DNA of 64,000 bases from Betaproteobacteria bacterium SCN2 (GCA_008923285.1 WBSG01000008.1:62001-126000); one strand, 5' to 3'; shown: positions 1 through 8,193, numbered from the stretch's first letter. Numbers and translations: made by a program. Notes: a model not told the origin generated them from the sequence alone.

Positions 1-188
1 GCGAGATGAACCCCGAGCAGCTGTGGGAAACCACCATGGACCCGAAGGTGCGCCGACTGATGAAAGTGCGCATCGAGGACGCGATTTCCGCCGATCAGAT
101 ATTCACCACCCTGATGGGGGATAACGTCGAGCCGCGCCGCGCCTTCATCGAGACCAATGCACTCGGCGTCAGGAACCTGGATGTTTAA
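1..188 (+). CDS. gyrB: DNA gyrase subunit B, C-terminal end (partial)
   Basis: The last about 61 codons of a gene that begins before the window; the reading frame starts at base 3. The sequence shows the end of the GyrB C-terminal domain: a [11 protein letters not shown] stretch, [10 protein letters not shown], then a [11 protein letters not shown] motif and the typical NLDV terminus. GyrB is the ATPase subunit of gyrase, which introduces negative supercoils. In most betaproteobacteria gyrB follows dnaA and dnaN, so the origin is probably a few kb to the left. The stop codon region is shared with the start of the next small gene. Confidence 0.95.
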   Translation, partial: EMNPEQLWETTMDPKVRRLMKVRIEDAISADQIFTTLMGDNVEPRRAFIETNALGVRNLDV

Positions 189-534
189 GGCCGCGCCGCT
201 CTGGCAATCCTTAATTTCAGGCGATGTTGAGGAGTTGTCGACTCGGTTGGCTGCTTGTGCTGTAGATGAAGATGTCGATGATTTGATGCAGCTTTGTGAG
301 CGTTACAAAATTGGTAAGGGGTTGAAGAAACAACACGAGAGCGAGCTTGCTCGTAGGTTAGGGGTAAATGTAGATGAGTTCCACAAGGAATTGAAAAAGG
401 AGCTTATCAGGAAGCGCAAAGGAGATCTAATGGATCATGGGATGGGTAAAAATCCAGATTTGCTGTTAGACAAAAATGGCGCTCCATATCTACGTGACGT
501 AAGCTCAGGTAAAACAATTCCAGTGGAATGGTGA
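181..534 (+). CDS. Small AT-rich orphan protein resembling a polymorphic-toxin C-terminal domain
   Basis: A 118-residue protein if it starts at the ATG overlapping the last codons of gyrB (an in-frame ATG at 157 would give 126). No signal peptide or membrane segment. The second half is basic and helical ([20 protein letters not shown]) and ends with [11 protein letters not shown] and a GKTIPVEW tail. That layout of a lysine-rich helix, an NPD..LD..G motif and a short end recalls the small C-terminal toxin domains of Rhs, CDI and other polymorphic toxins, here without the delivery protein. The function is inferred from this resemblance only. Base composition is clearly lower in GC than the surrounding genes, and the next gene overlaps it by 7 bp, as toxin and immunity genes often do. 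It could instead be an unrelated acquired gene. Confidence 0.5.
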   Translation: MFKAAPLWQSLISGDVEELSTRLAACAVDEDVDDLMQLCERYKIGKGLKKQHESELARRLGVNVDEFHKELKKELIRKRKGDLMDHGMGKNPDLLLDKNGAPYLRDVSSGKTIPVEW

Positions 535-938
535 CGATGATTGTAAATTTTTTTGTATCGGTGACCGTAACAGCCCCTAAAGTTGACAATGATGCTCTTA
601 AGGAAGAGATCAGGGGGCTTGAGATTGCAACTTCATTTAAGGAGGGGGGCTTTTATTGTCAGGATATTGAGTCTGAAGAGATGGTGCCTGAATTGTCTGA
701 CCTTTTCTTGGATATTGAAGGCGTTCATTTTAATAAAGACTTTACTTTCAATTCTGAGCTTAGACAGGCACTTCTTAACTACAAGTCTAGGTTGGGCGAG
801 AATTGCTCTATATACGTTTTGTACACTTTTGCACATGATGGACAAGCAAATCTTTTTTTTGAGAAGAAGTTCATAGAGGAAATTTCTCTTTTGGCGGATT
901 CACTTGGTATTACAACGTATGAATCGACCCTGCAATAA
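528..938 (+). CDS. Small AT-rich hypothetical protein, candidate immunity protein
   Basis: A 136-residue acidic protein, starting at ATG 528 (7-bp overlap with the upstream gene) or at ATG 537. No signal peptide or convincing membrane segment despite a hydrophobic start (MIVNFFVSVTVTAP). The order of a beta-rich N-terminus, an acidic middle and a C-terminal helix ending LADSLGITTYES is loosely like small immunity-type folds. I do not recognise a family. Position right after a toxin-like gene, the overlap, the similar size and the shared low GC suggest a toxin/immunity pair acquired together. Function is inferred from context. Confidence 0.5.
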   Translation: MVTMIVNFFVSVTVTAPKVDNDALKEEIRGLEIATSFKEGGFYCQDIESEEMVPELSDLFLDIEGVHFNKDFTFNSELRQALLNYKSRLGENCSIYVLYTFAHDGQANLFFEKKFIEEISLLADSLGITTYESTLQ

Positions 939-1333
939 TAAAGTGCGAATTAAAGGGGTCACCCATTAGAGCCGACCGTAGTCAAGCGCGCGAACGTAAC
1001 CCGATCGTCACTGAAGGCGGTTTTCCGGTTTTGCCTGTACTGCGTCTCCGCTAATCCCCGACGCCTCTCCGGTTTCAGTAGCATTCGGCTTTAGAGTCCG
1101 TGGTTAATATTAACTGCTTTGGTAGACAGTTGTCTGGCATAGGCTGCGGGCGTCATGCCACCCATATGGATCAAGCGGTGTGCGATGAACTGCCCCCGTT
1201 GCCTCTTTTCCCCAAGTGTTGCTTTTGTGCGGCGCTATTTCATGCGAACATTCACCGTAGTGCCATTATTTCGGGTAAGCAGTGAAGGGAAACGGTATGA
1301 AAATAGTGTCCAGATCATTGATTTCTTTGACAC
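939..1333. other. Intergenic stretch with insertion-sequence debris
   Basis: 395 bp without an intact gene between the AT-rich pair and the PPK2 gene. The left part holds no recognisable feature. From about 1091 to 1190 the minus strand can be read as the end of an IS3-type transposase (separate entry). The right part, up to the TTG start of the next gene, has no clear promoter or ribosome binding site. Together with the odd composition of 189-938 this looks like a small insertion hotspot downstream of gyrB. Confidence 0.5.
1091..1190 (-). pseudogene. IS3-family transposase C-terminal remnant
   Basis: Read on the minus strand, the frame ending at the TAA at 1091-1093 gives HMGGMTPAAYARQLSTKAVN. 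The stretch GGMTPAAYARQL matches the end of IS3-family OrfB integrases, where it normally follows RPHxALGG. The upstream half of that motif is scrambled (AHRLIHMGG) and nothing upstream resembles a DDE domain, so only a fragment remains. No terminal inverted repeat or target duplication could be identified. Confidence 0.45.
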
Positions 1334-2224
1334 TTGGGTGTCACTAAATTGCGTTCACCTTCACCGCATGCATATCTTGTTCCGGCGGATGCCAGCTTCA
1401 GGCTGAAAAAGGCCGTCTCCGACCCCGGCAAGAAAGCGCCGGATGACGAAGAATGCGAACGCCGCCTGGCGGCATGCGTAGCGGAAATCGACAAGCTGCA
1501 GCAGGTGCTGTATGCGCACGACCGCTACGCTTTGCTGCTGATTTTCCAGGCCATGGACGCAGCCGGCAAGGACGGCACAATCCGTGCAGTGCTGAGCGGA
1601 GTCAACCCGGCGGGATGCCATGTGACGTCATTCAAGACACCGTCGGCGGAAGAACTCGACCATGATTTTCTCTGGCGCACGACCCGGCATCTGCCCGAGC
1701 GCGGGCGCATCGGCGTATTCAACCGCAGTTACTACGAGGAAGTGCTGGTGGTGCGGGTGCATCCGGAGTTTCTGGCGGCACAGCGCCTGCCGAACGGAAA
1801 GAACGGGAAGGGTATCTGGGAAGGCCGCTACGAATCGATACGCGAGCACGAACAGCATCTGGCCCGCAACGGTACGGTGATCCTCAAGTTCTTTCTCAAC
1901 GTGTCCAGGGATGAGCAGCGCAAGCGTTTTCTGTCGCGCTTGAACGATGCCGAGAAACACTGGAAATTTTCCGAAAACGACGTGGCCGAACGCGCGCACT
2001 GGGACAAATACCAGCAGGCATACGAAGAAGCGCTGAACGAGACCTCACGCCCATGGGCGCCCTGGTACGCCATCCCGGCAGACAACAAGGACTACATGCG
2101 CCTGAACGTGGCGGAAATCGTGCGCGACACGCTGAAGTCGCTGGATCTCGAATATCCGCGGCCGGACAAGGCCGACATGGCGCGATTCGACGAAATGCGC
2201 GCACTGCTCGAGCACGACAAGTAA
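1334..2224 (+). CDS. ppk2: Polyphosphate kinase 2 family protein
   Basis: Transfers phosphate between polyphosphate and a nucleotide; the preferred nucleotide (AMP, ADP or GDP) cannot be told from sequence. 296 residues, a usual size for one-domain PPK2. It shows the Walker A-like loop FQAMDAAGKDGTI (around residue 70), the Walker B region RIGVFNRSYYEEVLV, and the lid segment with arginines from FLNVSRDEQRKRFLSRL onward, followed by the conserved WYAIPADNKDYMRLNVAEIV end. All key motifs are intact. The start is uncertain: no ATG is in frame, and TTG codons at 1334 and 1349 are the candidates; neither has a strong ribosome binding site. It stands alone and ends 28 bp before rsuA. Confidence 0.9.
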   Translation: MGVTKLRSPSPHAYLVPADASFRLKKAVSDPGKKAPDDEECERRLAACVAEIDKLQQVLYAHDRYALLLIFQAMDAAGKDGTIRAVLSGVNPAGCHVTSFKTPSAEELDHDFLWRTTRHLPERGRIGVFNRSYYEEVLVVRVHPEFLAAQRLPNGKNGKGIWEGRYESIREHEQHLARNGTVILKFFLNVSRDEQRKRFLSRLNDAEKHWKFSENDVAERAHWDKYQQAYEEALNETSRPWAPWYAIPADNKDYMRLNVAEIVRDTLKSLDLEYPRPDKADMARFDEMRALLEHDK

Positions 2225-2252
2225 TCTGCCGGGCAGGCCCGCCCGCGACAAT

Positions 2253-2942
2253 ATGAACCTCACCAAATTATTGCAATCCCAGGGATTCGGGACCCGGCGC
2301 GAATGCCGCGCGCTGGTCATGTCCGGCCGCGTTGGCGTGGCGGGAGAGGAAATCCTGAATCCCGATGCGGAGGTCGCGGAGCACGACCTGATTTTTACTG
2401 TCGACGGCAAGGATTGGCGCTACCGCGAAAAAGCCTATGTCATGCTGCACAAGCCGAGCGGCTACGAGTGTTCGCAAAAGCCGAAGCACTACCCAAGCGT
2501 GTTGGGCCTGCTGCCGACACAGCTGCGCAATCGCGGGCTGCAGACGGTGGGCAGGCTGGACGAGGACACCACCGGGCTGCTGCTCTTGACGGACGACGGA
2601 CAGTTTCTGCATGTCTATACCTCGCCCAGGAAGAGCATCGAGAAGGTCTACCGCGCAACGGTGAAGCATCCTCTGTCAGAAGAACAGCTGAATGCGCTGC
2701 GCAAAGGCGTCGTGCTGCATGATGATCCCGAGCCAGTGGCTGCGCAGTCGGCCGTCGCCCGTGACGCACATACCCTCGAACTGACCCTTACCGGCGGCAA
2801 GTATCATCAGGTCAAGCGCATGGTCGCTGCTGCCGGCAACCGTGTCGAAGCCCTGCACCGTGAAAGGATGGGCGCCTACTCGCTGCCGGATGATCTGGCG
2901 CCGGGTGAGTGGTGCTATGTCGAACCGGACACAGCCCGCTGA
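2253..2942 (+). CDS. rsuA: 16S rRNA pseudouridine(516) synthase
   Basis: Converts U516 of 16S rRNA to pseudouridine. 229 residues. An N-terminal S4 RNA-binding domain (MNLTKLLQSQGFGTRRECRA...SGRVGVAG) precedes the catalytic domain. The catalytic aspartate lies in GRLDEDTTGLLLLTDDG, and KPSGYECSQKPKHYPSV is typical of RsuA rather than RluB/E/F. The KYHQVKRMVAAAGNRVEALHR block is the conserved C-terminal element. Its 3' end overlaps the oppositely oriented neighbour by 28 bp, so the two genes converge tail to tail. Confidence 0.93.
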   Translation: MNLTKLLQSQGFGTRRECRALVMSGRVGVAGEEILNPDAEVAEHDLIFTVDGKDWRYREKAYVMLHKPSGYECSQKPKHYPSVLGLLPTQLRNRGLQTVGRLDEDTTGLLLLTDDGQFLHVYTSPRKSIEKVYRATVKHPLSEEQLNALRKGVVLHDDPEPVAAQSAVARDAHTLELTLTGGKYHQVKRMVAAAGNRVEALHRERMGAYSLPDDLAPGEWCYVEPDTAR

Positions 2943-3289
2943 AGCGCAGCCGCCGACAGCGGCAGCGCCAACGCAGCGTCGATGCGATGGCGCTGCTTCA
3001 GCAGCTCCAGGTCGGCGGCATGGAACGGGTCGAAAATGACGATGATGCGGGTAGCGGGGTTGCGCGTGGCGACAGCCAGCAGCGATTCCAGGTTGCTGAC
3101 GCGGTCATGGAAATAGCGCTTGTAGAAATCCGCGACGACGAAATCGGGCTGCCAGTCTTTCAGACGGGCCATGCCGCGCCGCGTCGAATGCTCGACGGCC
3201 ACCTCGAAACCCATCGCATTGAACAGGGGTTGCAGGTTGTCGTAGCCGCCCGCTTCCATGACGAGCAGGAGCTTTTTTCTCTGGTTCAT
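2915..3289 (-). CDS. Stand-alone receiver-like protein, degenerate
   Basis: 124 residues. The order of hydrophobic strands and helices (KLLLVMEAGG, then PDFVVADFY, then TRIIVIFDP, then ALALPLSA) follows a response-regulator receiver fold. The aspartate of VVADFY sits where the phosphoacceptor should be. The paired acidic residues near the N-terminus are not present as DD, and the conserved lysine expected in the ALALPLS region is missing. There is no output domain. It may be a pseudo-receiver or a partner-binding module. No kinase gene is adjacent. It converges on rsuA and is divergent from the ompA-like gene. Confidence 0.6.
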   Translation of the reverse strand: MNQRKKLLLVMEAGGYDNLQPLFNAMGFEVAVEHSTRRGMARLKDWQPDFVVADFYKRYFHDRVSNLESLLAVATRNPATRIIVIFDPFHAADLELLKQRHRIDAALALPLSAAALQRAVSGST

Positions 3290-3544
3290 GCGCGGCCTGA
3301 TGATGGATTAAATGAGAAATGTTAAGGTTCTGCCGATATAATGAAAATGGATTGCACAGAAAACTTGCGCAAATGCAGATACTTTTCCGCATAAGCTGAG
3401 AAAAACCGGAAATATTATCTATAAGTAAAAAATGCGCCTCGAGTTTCGCGTGTTTGACAAGGGAGCAAAGGGAGCAAGGTTTTGGCGGCATGGATTCACC
3501 GGCCGCGGGTAAACGTTTGATCAACCAATAAGAGGAGTTAACCA

Positions 3545-4369
3545 ATGCGTACGAAACATCTCGTTATCCAACTCATGGGCGCTGCGCTCATTTCCGCGGG
3601 CGCGATCAGCGCTCACGCGCAAGAGGGTTACTATGACCCGTCCAACGTGGCCAGCCCGACCGGCAAGACCATTGGCCATGAACTGTTCAAGACTATTGGC
3701 TGCCCGGGCCAGCAACTGTTCGGCGCACCTTGCAAGGATCCCGCGCCCAGGGACAGCGATGGCGATGGCGTGACCGACGACAAGGACAAGTGCCCCAATA
3801 CGCCGAAAGGCCGCACGGTGAATGCCGATGGCTGCGAGCTTGACAGCGATGGCGACGGCGTGGTGGATGGCCTCGACAAGTGCCCTGGCACCCCTGCCGG
3901 CCGCAAGGTGAACGCCGACGGCTGTGAAATTGATACCGACGGCGACGGCCTCGTGGATGGCGTGGACAAGTGCCCCACGGTGTTTGCCAAGACTGCCGAT
4001 GGCTGCCCGCCTGCTGCAGCGGCCGAACCCAAGACGCTGACCCTGGAAGGCGTGAATTTCAATAACAACGAGGCAACCCTGCTTCCGGAAGCCGTGGAAG
4101 CGCTGGACAAGGCGGCTGCAACGCTGAAGGAATGGGGCAATGTGAAAGTCGAAGTTGCCGGCCACACCGACTCGGTGGCGTCCGATGCCTACAACATGGA
4201 CCTGTCCCAGCGTCGTGCCAATACCGTGCGCGATTACCTGATCGGCAAGGGTATCGCTGCTGACCGGCTGACTGCCAAGGGCTACGGCGAGTCCAGGCCG
4301 ATCGCTGATAACGAAACCGAGAAGGGCCGCTACATGAACCGCCGCGTGGAACTGGTTCCGATGAAGTAA
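3545..4369 (+). CDS. OmpA-family outer-membrane protein with thrombospondin type 3 repeats
   Basis: 274 residues. A signal peptide ends at AHA-QEG (about residue 25). Next comes a short N-terminal segment with two cysteines, then three DSDGDGVxDxxDKCPxTP units (roughly 70-160), the calcium-binding thrombospondin type 3 repeat. The C-terminal OmpA/MotB domain (about 165-274) carries VEVAGHTDS and the RRANTVRDYL peptidoglycan-binding motif. There is no eight-strand OmpA barrel, so it probably acts as a periplasmic or surface-linked structural protein tying the envelope to peptidoglycan. The start has a strong ribosome binding site (AGAGGAG at 3531-3537), and a strong terminator follows the gene, so it is monocistronic. 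The 255 bp upstream are AT-rich and hold a TATAAT at 3337 without a convincing -35. Confidence 0.85.
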   Translation: MRTKHLVIQLMGAALISAGAISAHAQEGYYDPSNVASPTGKTIGHELFKTIGCPGQQLFGAPCKDPAPRDSDGDGVTDDKDKCPNTPKGRTVNADGCELDSDGDGVVDGLDKCPGTPAGRKVNADGCEIDTDGDGLVDGVDKCPTVFAKTADGCPPAAAAEPKTLTLEGVNFNNNEATLLPEAVEALDKAAATLKEWGNVKVEVAGHTDSVASDAYNMDLSQRRANTVRDYLIGKGIAADRLTAKGYGESRPIADNETEKGRYMNRRVELVPMK

Positions 4370-4386
4370 TCGGCCATTTCCGGGGA

Positions 4387-4416
4387 AAACGGGGACTGCG
4401 GTCCCCGTTTTTTTTT
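4387..4416 (+). terminator. Rho-independent terminator after the ompA-like gene
   Basis: A perfect 8-bp stem (ACGGGGAC / GTCCCCGT) around a TGCG loop, followed by nine T residues, 20 bp after the stop codon. Confidence 0.9.
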
Positions 4417-4430
4417 GACCGGACGAAACG

Positions 4431-5180
4431 TCAGCGGTGCGGCAGCGGTTCCTGCACAGGCACAAGACCCGGATCGAGCGCGCTGCGATCATCGAAGACC
4501 GTGCAGTTGCCCGACCAGTGTGCGCCGCCGATTTCCTCGAAATACTTCAGAATGCCGCCATCGAGCTGATAGACGTTCTGCATGCCCAGACGGTTCATGT
4601 ACAGCACGGCCTTTTCGCAGCGTATGCCGCCGGTGCAGAAGGTTACGACGGTTTTTCCCTCGAGCGCATGACGCTGCGCGGCGATGGCATCCGGGTACTG
4701 GGAAAAGCGCTCGATGCCGAAATCCACGGCATTGACGAAGGATCCGGTTTCCACTTCGAAGGCATTGCGCGTGTCGATCATGACAATTTCGCGTCCGGCT
4801 TCGTCGCGGCCGCGGTCCAGCCAGGACTTCAGCCGAGAGGGCGAAACCGTTGCTGCGCGGTGTTCCTCGGGGCGGATGTCCGTCACCTTCATGGTGATGA
4901 TTTCCTTCTTCAGTCGCACGCGCATTTTTTTGAACGGCACCGATTCCGACCAGCTTTCCTTGGCCTTGATATCGGCAAAGCGCATATCCTGGTGCAGCCA
5001 GCCCATGAAAGTGCGGACGGCGGCGGCATCGCCGGCGAGAAAGATGTTGATGCCTTCCGGCGCGAGCAGGATGGTGCCCTTGAGATCGAGCGCGTCGCAC
5101 CGCGCCTGCATTTGTGCGCGCAGGCCGTCGCGGTCGTCCAGGGTGACGAATTTGTAGGTGGAGATGTTGAGTACTGGCAC
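4431..5180 (-). CDS. trhO: tRNA uridine(34) hydroxylase, rhodanese-like
   Basis: Homologue of E. coli YceA/TrhO, which makes 5-hydroxyuridine at the tRNA wobble position in an oxygen-dependent way. 249 residues, slightly shorter than the E. coli protein. The N-terminal half contains the ferredoxin-like KGTILLAPEGINIFLAG block. The C-terminal rhodanese domain has IDTRNAFEVETGSF and the cysteine loop CTGGIRCEKA (about residue 182), then YQLDGGILKYFEE. The gene reads toward the ompA terminator and is separated from topA by a repeat-bearing spacer. Confidence 0.88.
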   Translation of the reverse strand: MPVLNISTYKFVTLDDRDGLRAQMQARCDALDLKGTILLAPEGINIFLAGDAAAVRTFMGWLHQDMRFADIKAKESWSESVPFKKMRVRLKKEIITMKVTDIRPEEHRAATVSPSRLKSWLDRGRDEAGREIVMIDTRNAFEVETGSFVNAVDFGIERFSQYPDAIAAQRHALEGKTVVTFCTGGIRCEKAVLYMNRLGMQNVYQLDGGILKYFEEIGGAHWSGNCTVFDDRSALDPGLVPVQEPLPHR

Positions 5181-5188
5181 GTCTTATT

Positions 5189-5262
5189 ACACAGAGGAAG
5201 CAGAGGCAACAGAGGAAGGCATTTTAAAGAGATTGCCCCTGCTTCCTCTGTTGCCTCTGTGT
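5189..5262. repeat. Imperfect inverted repeat built of CAGAGG nonamers
   Basis: The left arm (5189-5218) consists of three 9-bp units ending in AGAGG. The right arm (5242-5262) is the reverse complement with one unit missing. The 27-base core of the left arm recurs exactly at about 25483-25509. It lies between trhO and topA, so transcribed from the minus strand it would fold into a long hairpin after topA. There is no U-tract. Confidence 0.8.
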
Positions 5263-5277
5263 TGAGGCTTTTTCGGT

Positions 5278-7743
5278 TTAAGCCTTGGCGGTTTTTTTCA
5301 CCGGGGCTTTTTTGGTTGCCGTTTTCTTCGTCGCGCCGCCCTTCTCGGCCTTGGCGGCGATCAGCGGCAGCGCGTCCAGCAGGGTGACGCCTTGCGGGTC
5401 GAGGTCCTTGGGCAGGGTGGCGTTGACCTTGTTGTGGCTCACGTACCAGCCGTAGCGGCCGTTCTGCAGGTTGACCGGCTTGCCGTCGTCCGGGTGCTTG
5501 CCGAGTTCCTTCTTCTCGCTGGCGGCGGCGCCGCGCCCACGCGTGGCGGGCATTTCCAGCACTTCGACCGCGCGCGCGAGGTCGATGGTGTAGACGTCGT
5601 CATCCTTGGGAATCGACTTGAACTTGCCGTCGTGCAGCAGGTAAGGCCCGAAGCGGCCGATGTTGGCGACGATGGGCAGGCCGGTCTTGGGGTTGTGGCC
5701 GACTTCGCGCGGCAGCGACAGCCACTTCAGTGCATCTTCCAGGGTCGCGTCTTCCGCTGCCATGCCCTTGGGCAGCGAGGCGCGGCGCGGCTTGGGCGCC
5801 TTCTTGTCTTCCGGCGTGGGGCCGACCTGCACGTACCAGCCGTAGCGGCCGTTCATCAGTAGCACGTCCTCGCCGCCGGGATACTTGCCCAGCACCGCGG
5901 GGCCGCCCTCGTTGCCGTGCAGCGGACGGGTGTAGTCGCATTTCGGATAGGCCGAGCAGCCGATGAACAGGCCGCGCTTGCTGGCCTGCAGGTTGAGTAC
6001 GGCGCCGCACTTGGGGCATTTCTCGTCGAGCGGAATGCCGCGTTCGACATCCTGCTTCGCCGCCAGGGTCTGCTCGAGTTCCTTCCAGAAGGCTTCCAGC
6101 AGCTTGGTCCACACCTGCTTGCCGTTGGAGACGTCGTCGAGCTTGTCCTCCATCTTGGCGGTGAAGTCGTAATCGACGTAATGCGTGAAGTGCAGGGTGA
6201 GGAAGCCGTTGACGATGCGGCCCATGTCGGTGGGCACGAAGCGCTTCTTGTCGAGCACCACGTACTCGCGGTCCTGCAGCGTGGAGATGATGCTGGCGTA
6301 GGTGGAGGGACGGCCGATGCCGAATTCCTCCAGCGCCTTGACCAGAGAGGCTTCCGTGTAACGCGGCGGCGGCTGGGTGAAATGCTGTTCGCCGTAGAGC
6401 TTGTCGATCGGCAGGATTTCGCCTTCCTTGAGCTGCGGCAGCTTGGCCTCCTCCTCGTCCTCCTCGTCGTCGTGGTAGACCGCGAGGAAGCCGGCGAAGG
6501 CGAGGGTCTGGCCGGTGGCGCGGAACACGCCTTGCTGGACCATCAAATCGGCGGCCACGGTGTCGAACTGGGCGGACGTCATTTGCGAGGCCACCGCGCG
6601 TTTCCAGATCAGCTCGTACAGGCGATGCTGATCCTGCGACAGGAAGCCTTTCAGGCTGTCCGGCGTGCGTGCGACGCCGGTGGGCCGAATGGCTTCGTGC
6701 GCTTCCTGCGCGTTCTTGGTTTTGGCGCGGTAGTGGATGGGTTGGCTCGGCAGGTAGTCCTTGTCGAACTTCTCTCCGACAAAGGCGCGGATGTCGGCAA
6801 CCGCTTCCTTGGCGAGGTTGACCGAGTCGGTACGCATGTAGGTGATGAGGCCGACGGTGCCGGAGCCGATGTCGATGCCTTCATACAACTGCTGCGCGGT
6901 ACGCATGACGCGGTCCGTGGTCATGCCCAGCTGGCGCACCGCAGCCTGCTGCATGGTCGAGGTTGTGAAAGGCGGCGGCGCGTGGCGCGCCTTGCGCTTT
7001 TTCTCCACCTGCATGACCCTGGTTTCCTTGGCTTCCAGCAGCTTGAGAATCTGTGCCTGGCGCGCCTCGTCCTCGATCGAGAACTGGGTGAGCTTTTCGC
7101 CCTCGAAATGGGTCAGGCGGGCCGAGAAGGCCTGCTTGTCCTTGTGCGTGTCGAGATGCAGGGTCCAGTACTCGCGCGGCTTGAACTTCTCGATCTCCTC
7201 CTCGCGCTCGACGATGAGGCGCAGCGCGGGGCTCTGCACGCGGCCTGCGGAAAGGCCGGGGCTGATCTTCTTCCACAGCAGCGGCGACAGGTTGAAGCCG
7301 ACGAGGTAATCCAGAACGCGGCGCGCCTGCTGGGCGTTGACCAGGTCCATGGAAACCTCGCGCGGATGAGCAACCGCATCCTTGACCGCGCTTTCGGTGA
7401 TTTCGTAGAAGGCGACGCGCTTCAGTTTGCCCGGCTTGAGCAGTTTCTTCTCGTTGAGGATTTCGGCCAGGTGCCAGGAAATCGCCTCGCCTTCGCGGTC
7501 CGGGTCGGTGGCGAGCAGGATTTCGTCCGCCTTTTTTGCCGCCTTGCAGATGGCATCGACGTGTTTCTGGTTGCGCTCGATGATCCGGTACTTCATGGCG
7601 AAGTTGTTGGCCGGGTCGACTGCGCCGGTCTTGGGTTCGAGGTCGCGGACGTGGCCGTAGGAGGCGAGGATTTCGTAATCCCCGCCCAGGTATTTTTTCA
7701 GGGTCTTGGACTTGGAAGGGGACTCAACGACGACGAGTTTCAT
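5278..7743 (-). CDS. topA: DNA topoisomerase I
   Basis: Type IA topoisomerase relaxing negative supercoils. 821 residues, close to the family norm. The start was taken at MKLVVVESPSKSKTLKKYL; longer readings upstream run into smg. The N-terminal Toprim domain has E in VVVESPSK and the DPDREGEAIS motif. The catalytic tyrosine is in ITYMRTDSVNL (about residue 310). A zinc-ribbon (CPKCGAVLNL...CSAYPKC) near residue 580 is followed by topoisomerase C-terminal repeats (GRYGWYV seen twice) and a lysine/alanine-rich tail. It follows smg by 2 bp, in the dprA-smg-topA order common in proteobacteria. Confidence 0.97.
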   Translation of the reverse strand: MKLVVVESPSKSKTLKKYLGGDYEILASYGHVRDLEPKTGAVDPANNFAMKYRIIERNQKHVDAICKAAKKADEILLATDPDREGEAISWHLAEILNEKKLLKPGKLKRVAFYEITESAVKDAVAHPREVSMDLVNAQQARRVLDYLVGFNLSPLLWKKISPGLSAGRVQSPALRLIVEREEEIEKFKPREYWTLHLDTHKDKQAFSARLTHFEGEKLTQFSIEDEARQAQILKLLEAKETRVMQVEKKRKARHAPPPFTTSTMQQAAVRQLGMTTDRVMRTAQQLYEGIDIGSGTVGLITYMRTDSVNLAKEAVADIRAFVGEKFDKDYLPSQPIHYRAKTKNAQEAHEAIRPTGVARTPDSLKGFLSQDQHRLYELIWKRAVASQMTSAQFDTVAADLMVQQGVFRATGQTLAFAGFLAVYHDDEEDEEEAKLPQLKEGEILPIDKLYGEQHFTQPPPRYTEASLVKALEEFGIGRPSTYASIISTLQDREYVVLDKKRFVPTDMGRIVNGFLTLHFTHYVDYDFTAKMEDKLDDVSNGKQVWTKLLEAFWKELEQTLAAKQDVERGIPLDEKCPKCGAVLNLQASKRGLFIGCSAYPKCDYTRPLHGNEGGPAVLGKYPGGEDVLLMNGRYGWYVQVGPTPEDKKAPKPRRASLPKGMAAEDATLEDALKWLSLPREVGHNPKTGLPIVANIGRFGPYLLHDGKFKSIPKDDDVYTIDLARAVEVLEMPATRGRGAAASEKKELGKHPDDGKPVNLQNGRYGWYVSHNKVNATLPKDLDPQGVTLLDALPLIAAKAEKGGATKKTATKKAPVKKTAKA

Positions 7744-7745
7744 GT

Positions 7746-8189
7746 TCAGTGCAGGGTGGTCTCGTTGAGCAGCATTTCTTCGAGAAAGGTGAAATGTTCG
7801 ATGTGGCCGCGGCTCCACAGTACGACCAGGCTCATCCAGCGCACTTCCTGGGGGCCGATGTCTTCGCCGGAAAGATGCATGAGGCCGTTGATGACCCATT
7901 CGCGCGATTCGGCGTCGAGGATTTGCGCTTCTTCCAGGAAGCGCAGGCTGGCGCGGCAGTCGTCGTCGAGCTTTTCCAGTTCTTCGCGCGCGTAGTGGCG
8001 GAAATGCGCGCTTTCAGACAGCCGCGGATGCACCTCGGACGTGGTCATGCGGCCGAACCAGTCGAGCGCGTCCTTCACCGAGGGTGCATCGAAGCCGGCG
8101 GCAAACAGCTTCTTCTCCAGGGTGTCGCGGTCGGGCGCGAGTTCGGCCATGCGATAGCTTTCGTACAAATAGACCAGGATTTCGAGCAT
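7746..8189 (-). CDS. smg: Smg/DUF494 family protein
   Basis: 147 residues, starting at MLEILVYLYESY, the usual Smg start; a start further upstream at 8234 would overlap dprA. Smg is a small conserved proteobacterial protein of unknown molecular role, nearly always between dprA and topA. Conserved features seen are the N-terminal helix, LEEAQILDAESREWVI and the LVVLWS segment. It lies 4 bp after dprA and 2 bp before topA and is surely co-transcribed. Confidence 0.9.
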   Translation of the reverse strand: MLEILVYLYESYRMAELAPDRDTLEKKLFAAGFDAPSVKDALDWFGRMTTSEVHPRLSESAHFRHYAREELEKLDDDCRASLRFLEEAQILDAESREWVINGLMHLSGEDIGPQEVRWMSLVVLWSRGHIEHFTFLEEMLLNETTLH

Positions 8190-8193
8190 AAAT

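Noticed and set aside
1100-1406. Short plus-strand frames before PPK2 as genes
   Set aside because: They lack ribosome binding sites and similarity to anything, and overlap the transposase remnant on the other strand.
3331-3345. TATAAT in front of the OmpA-like gene
   Set aside because: No convincing -35 at 16-18 bp and it lies about 200 bp before the start; the position is compatible with a long leader but unsupported.
5917-7995. A 692-codon open frame on the plus strand antisense to topA
   Set aside because: topA on the other strand has every catalytic motif. This frame has only compositionally biased sequence.
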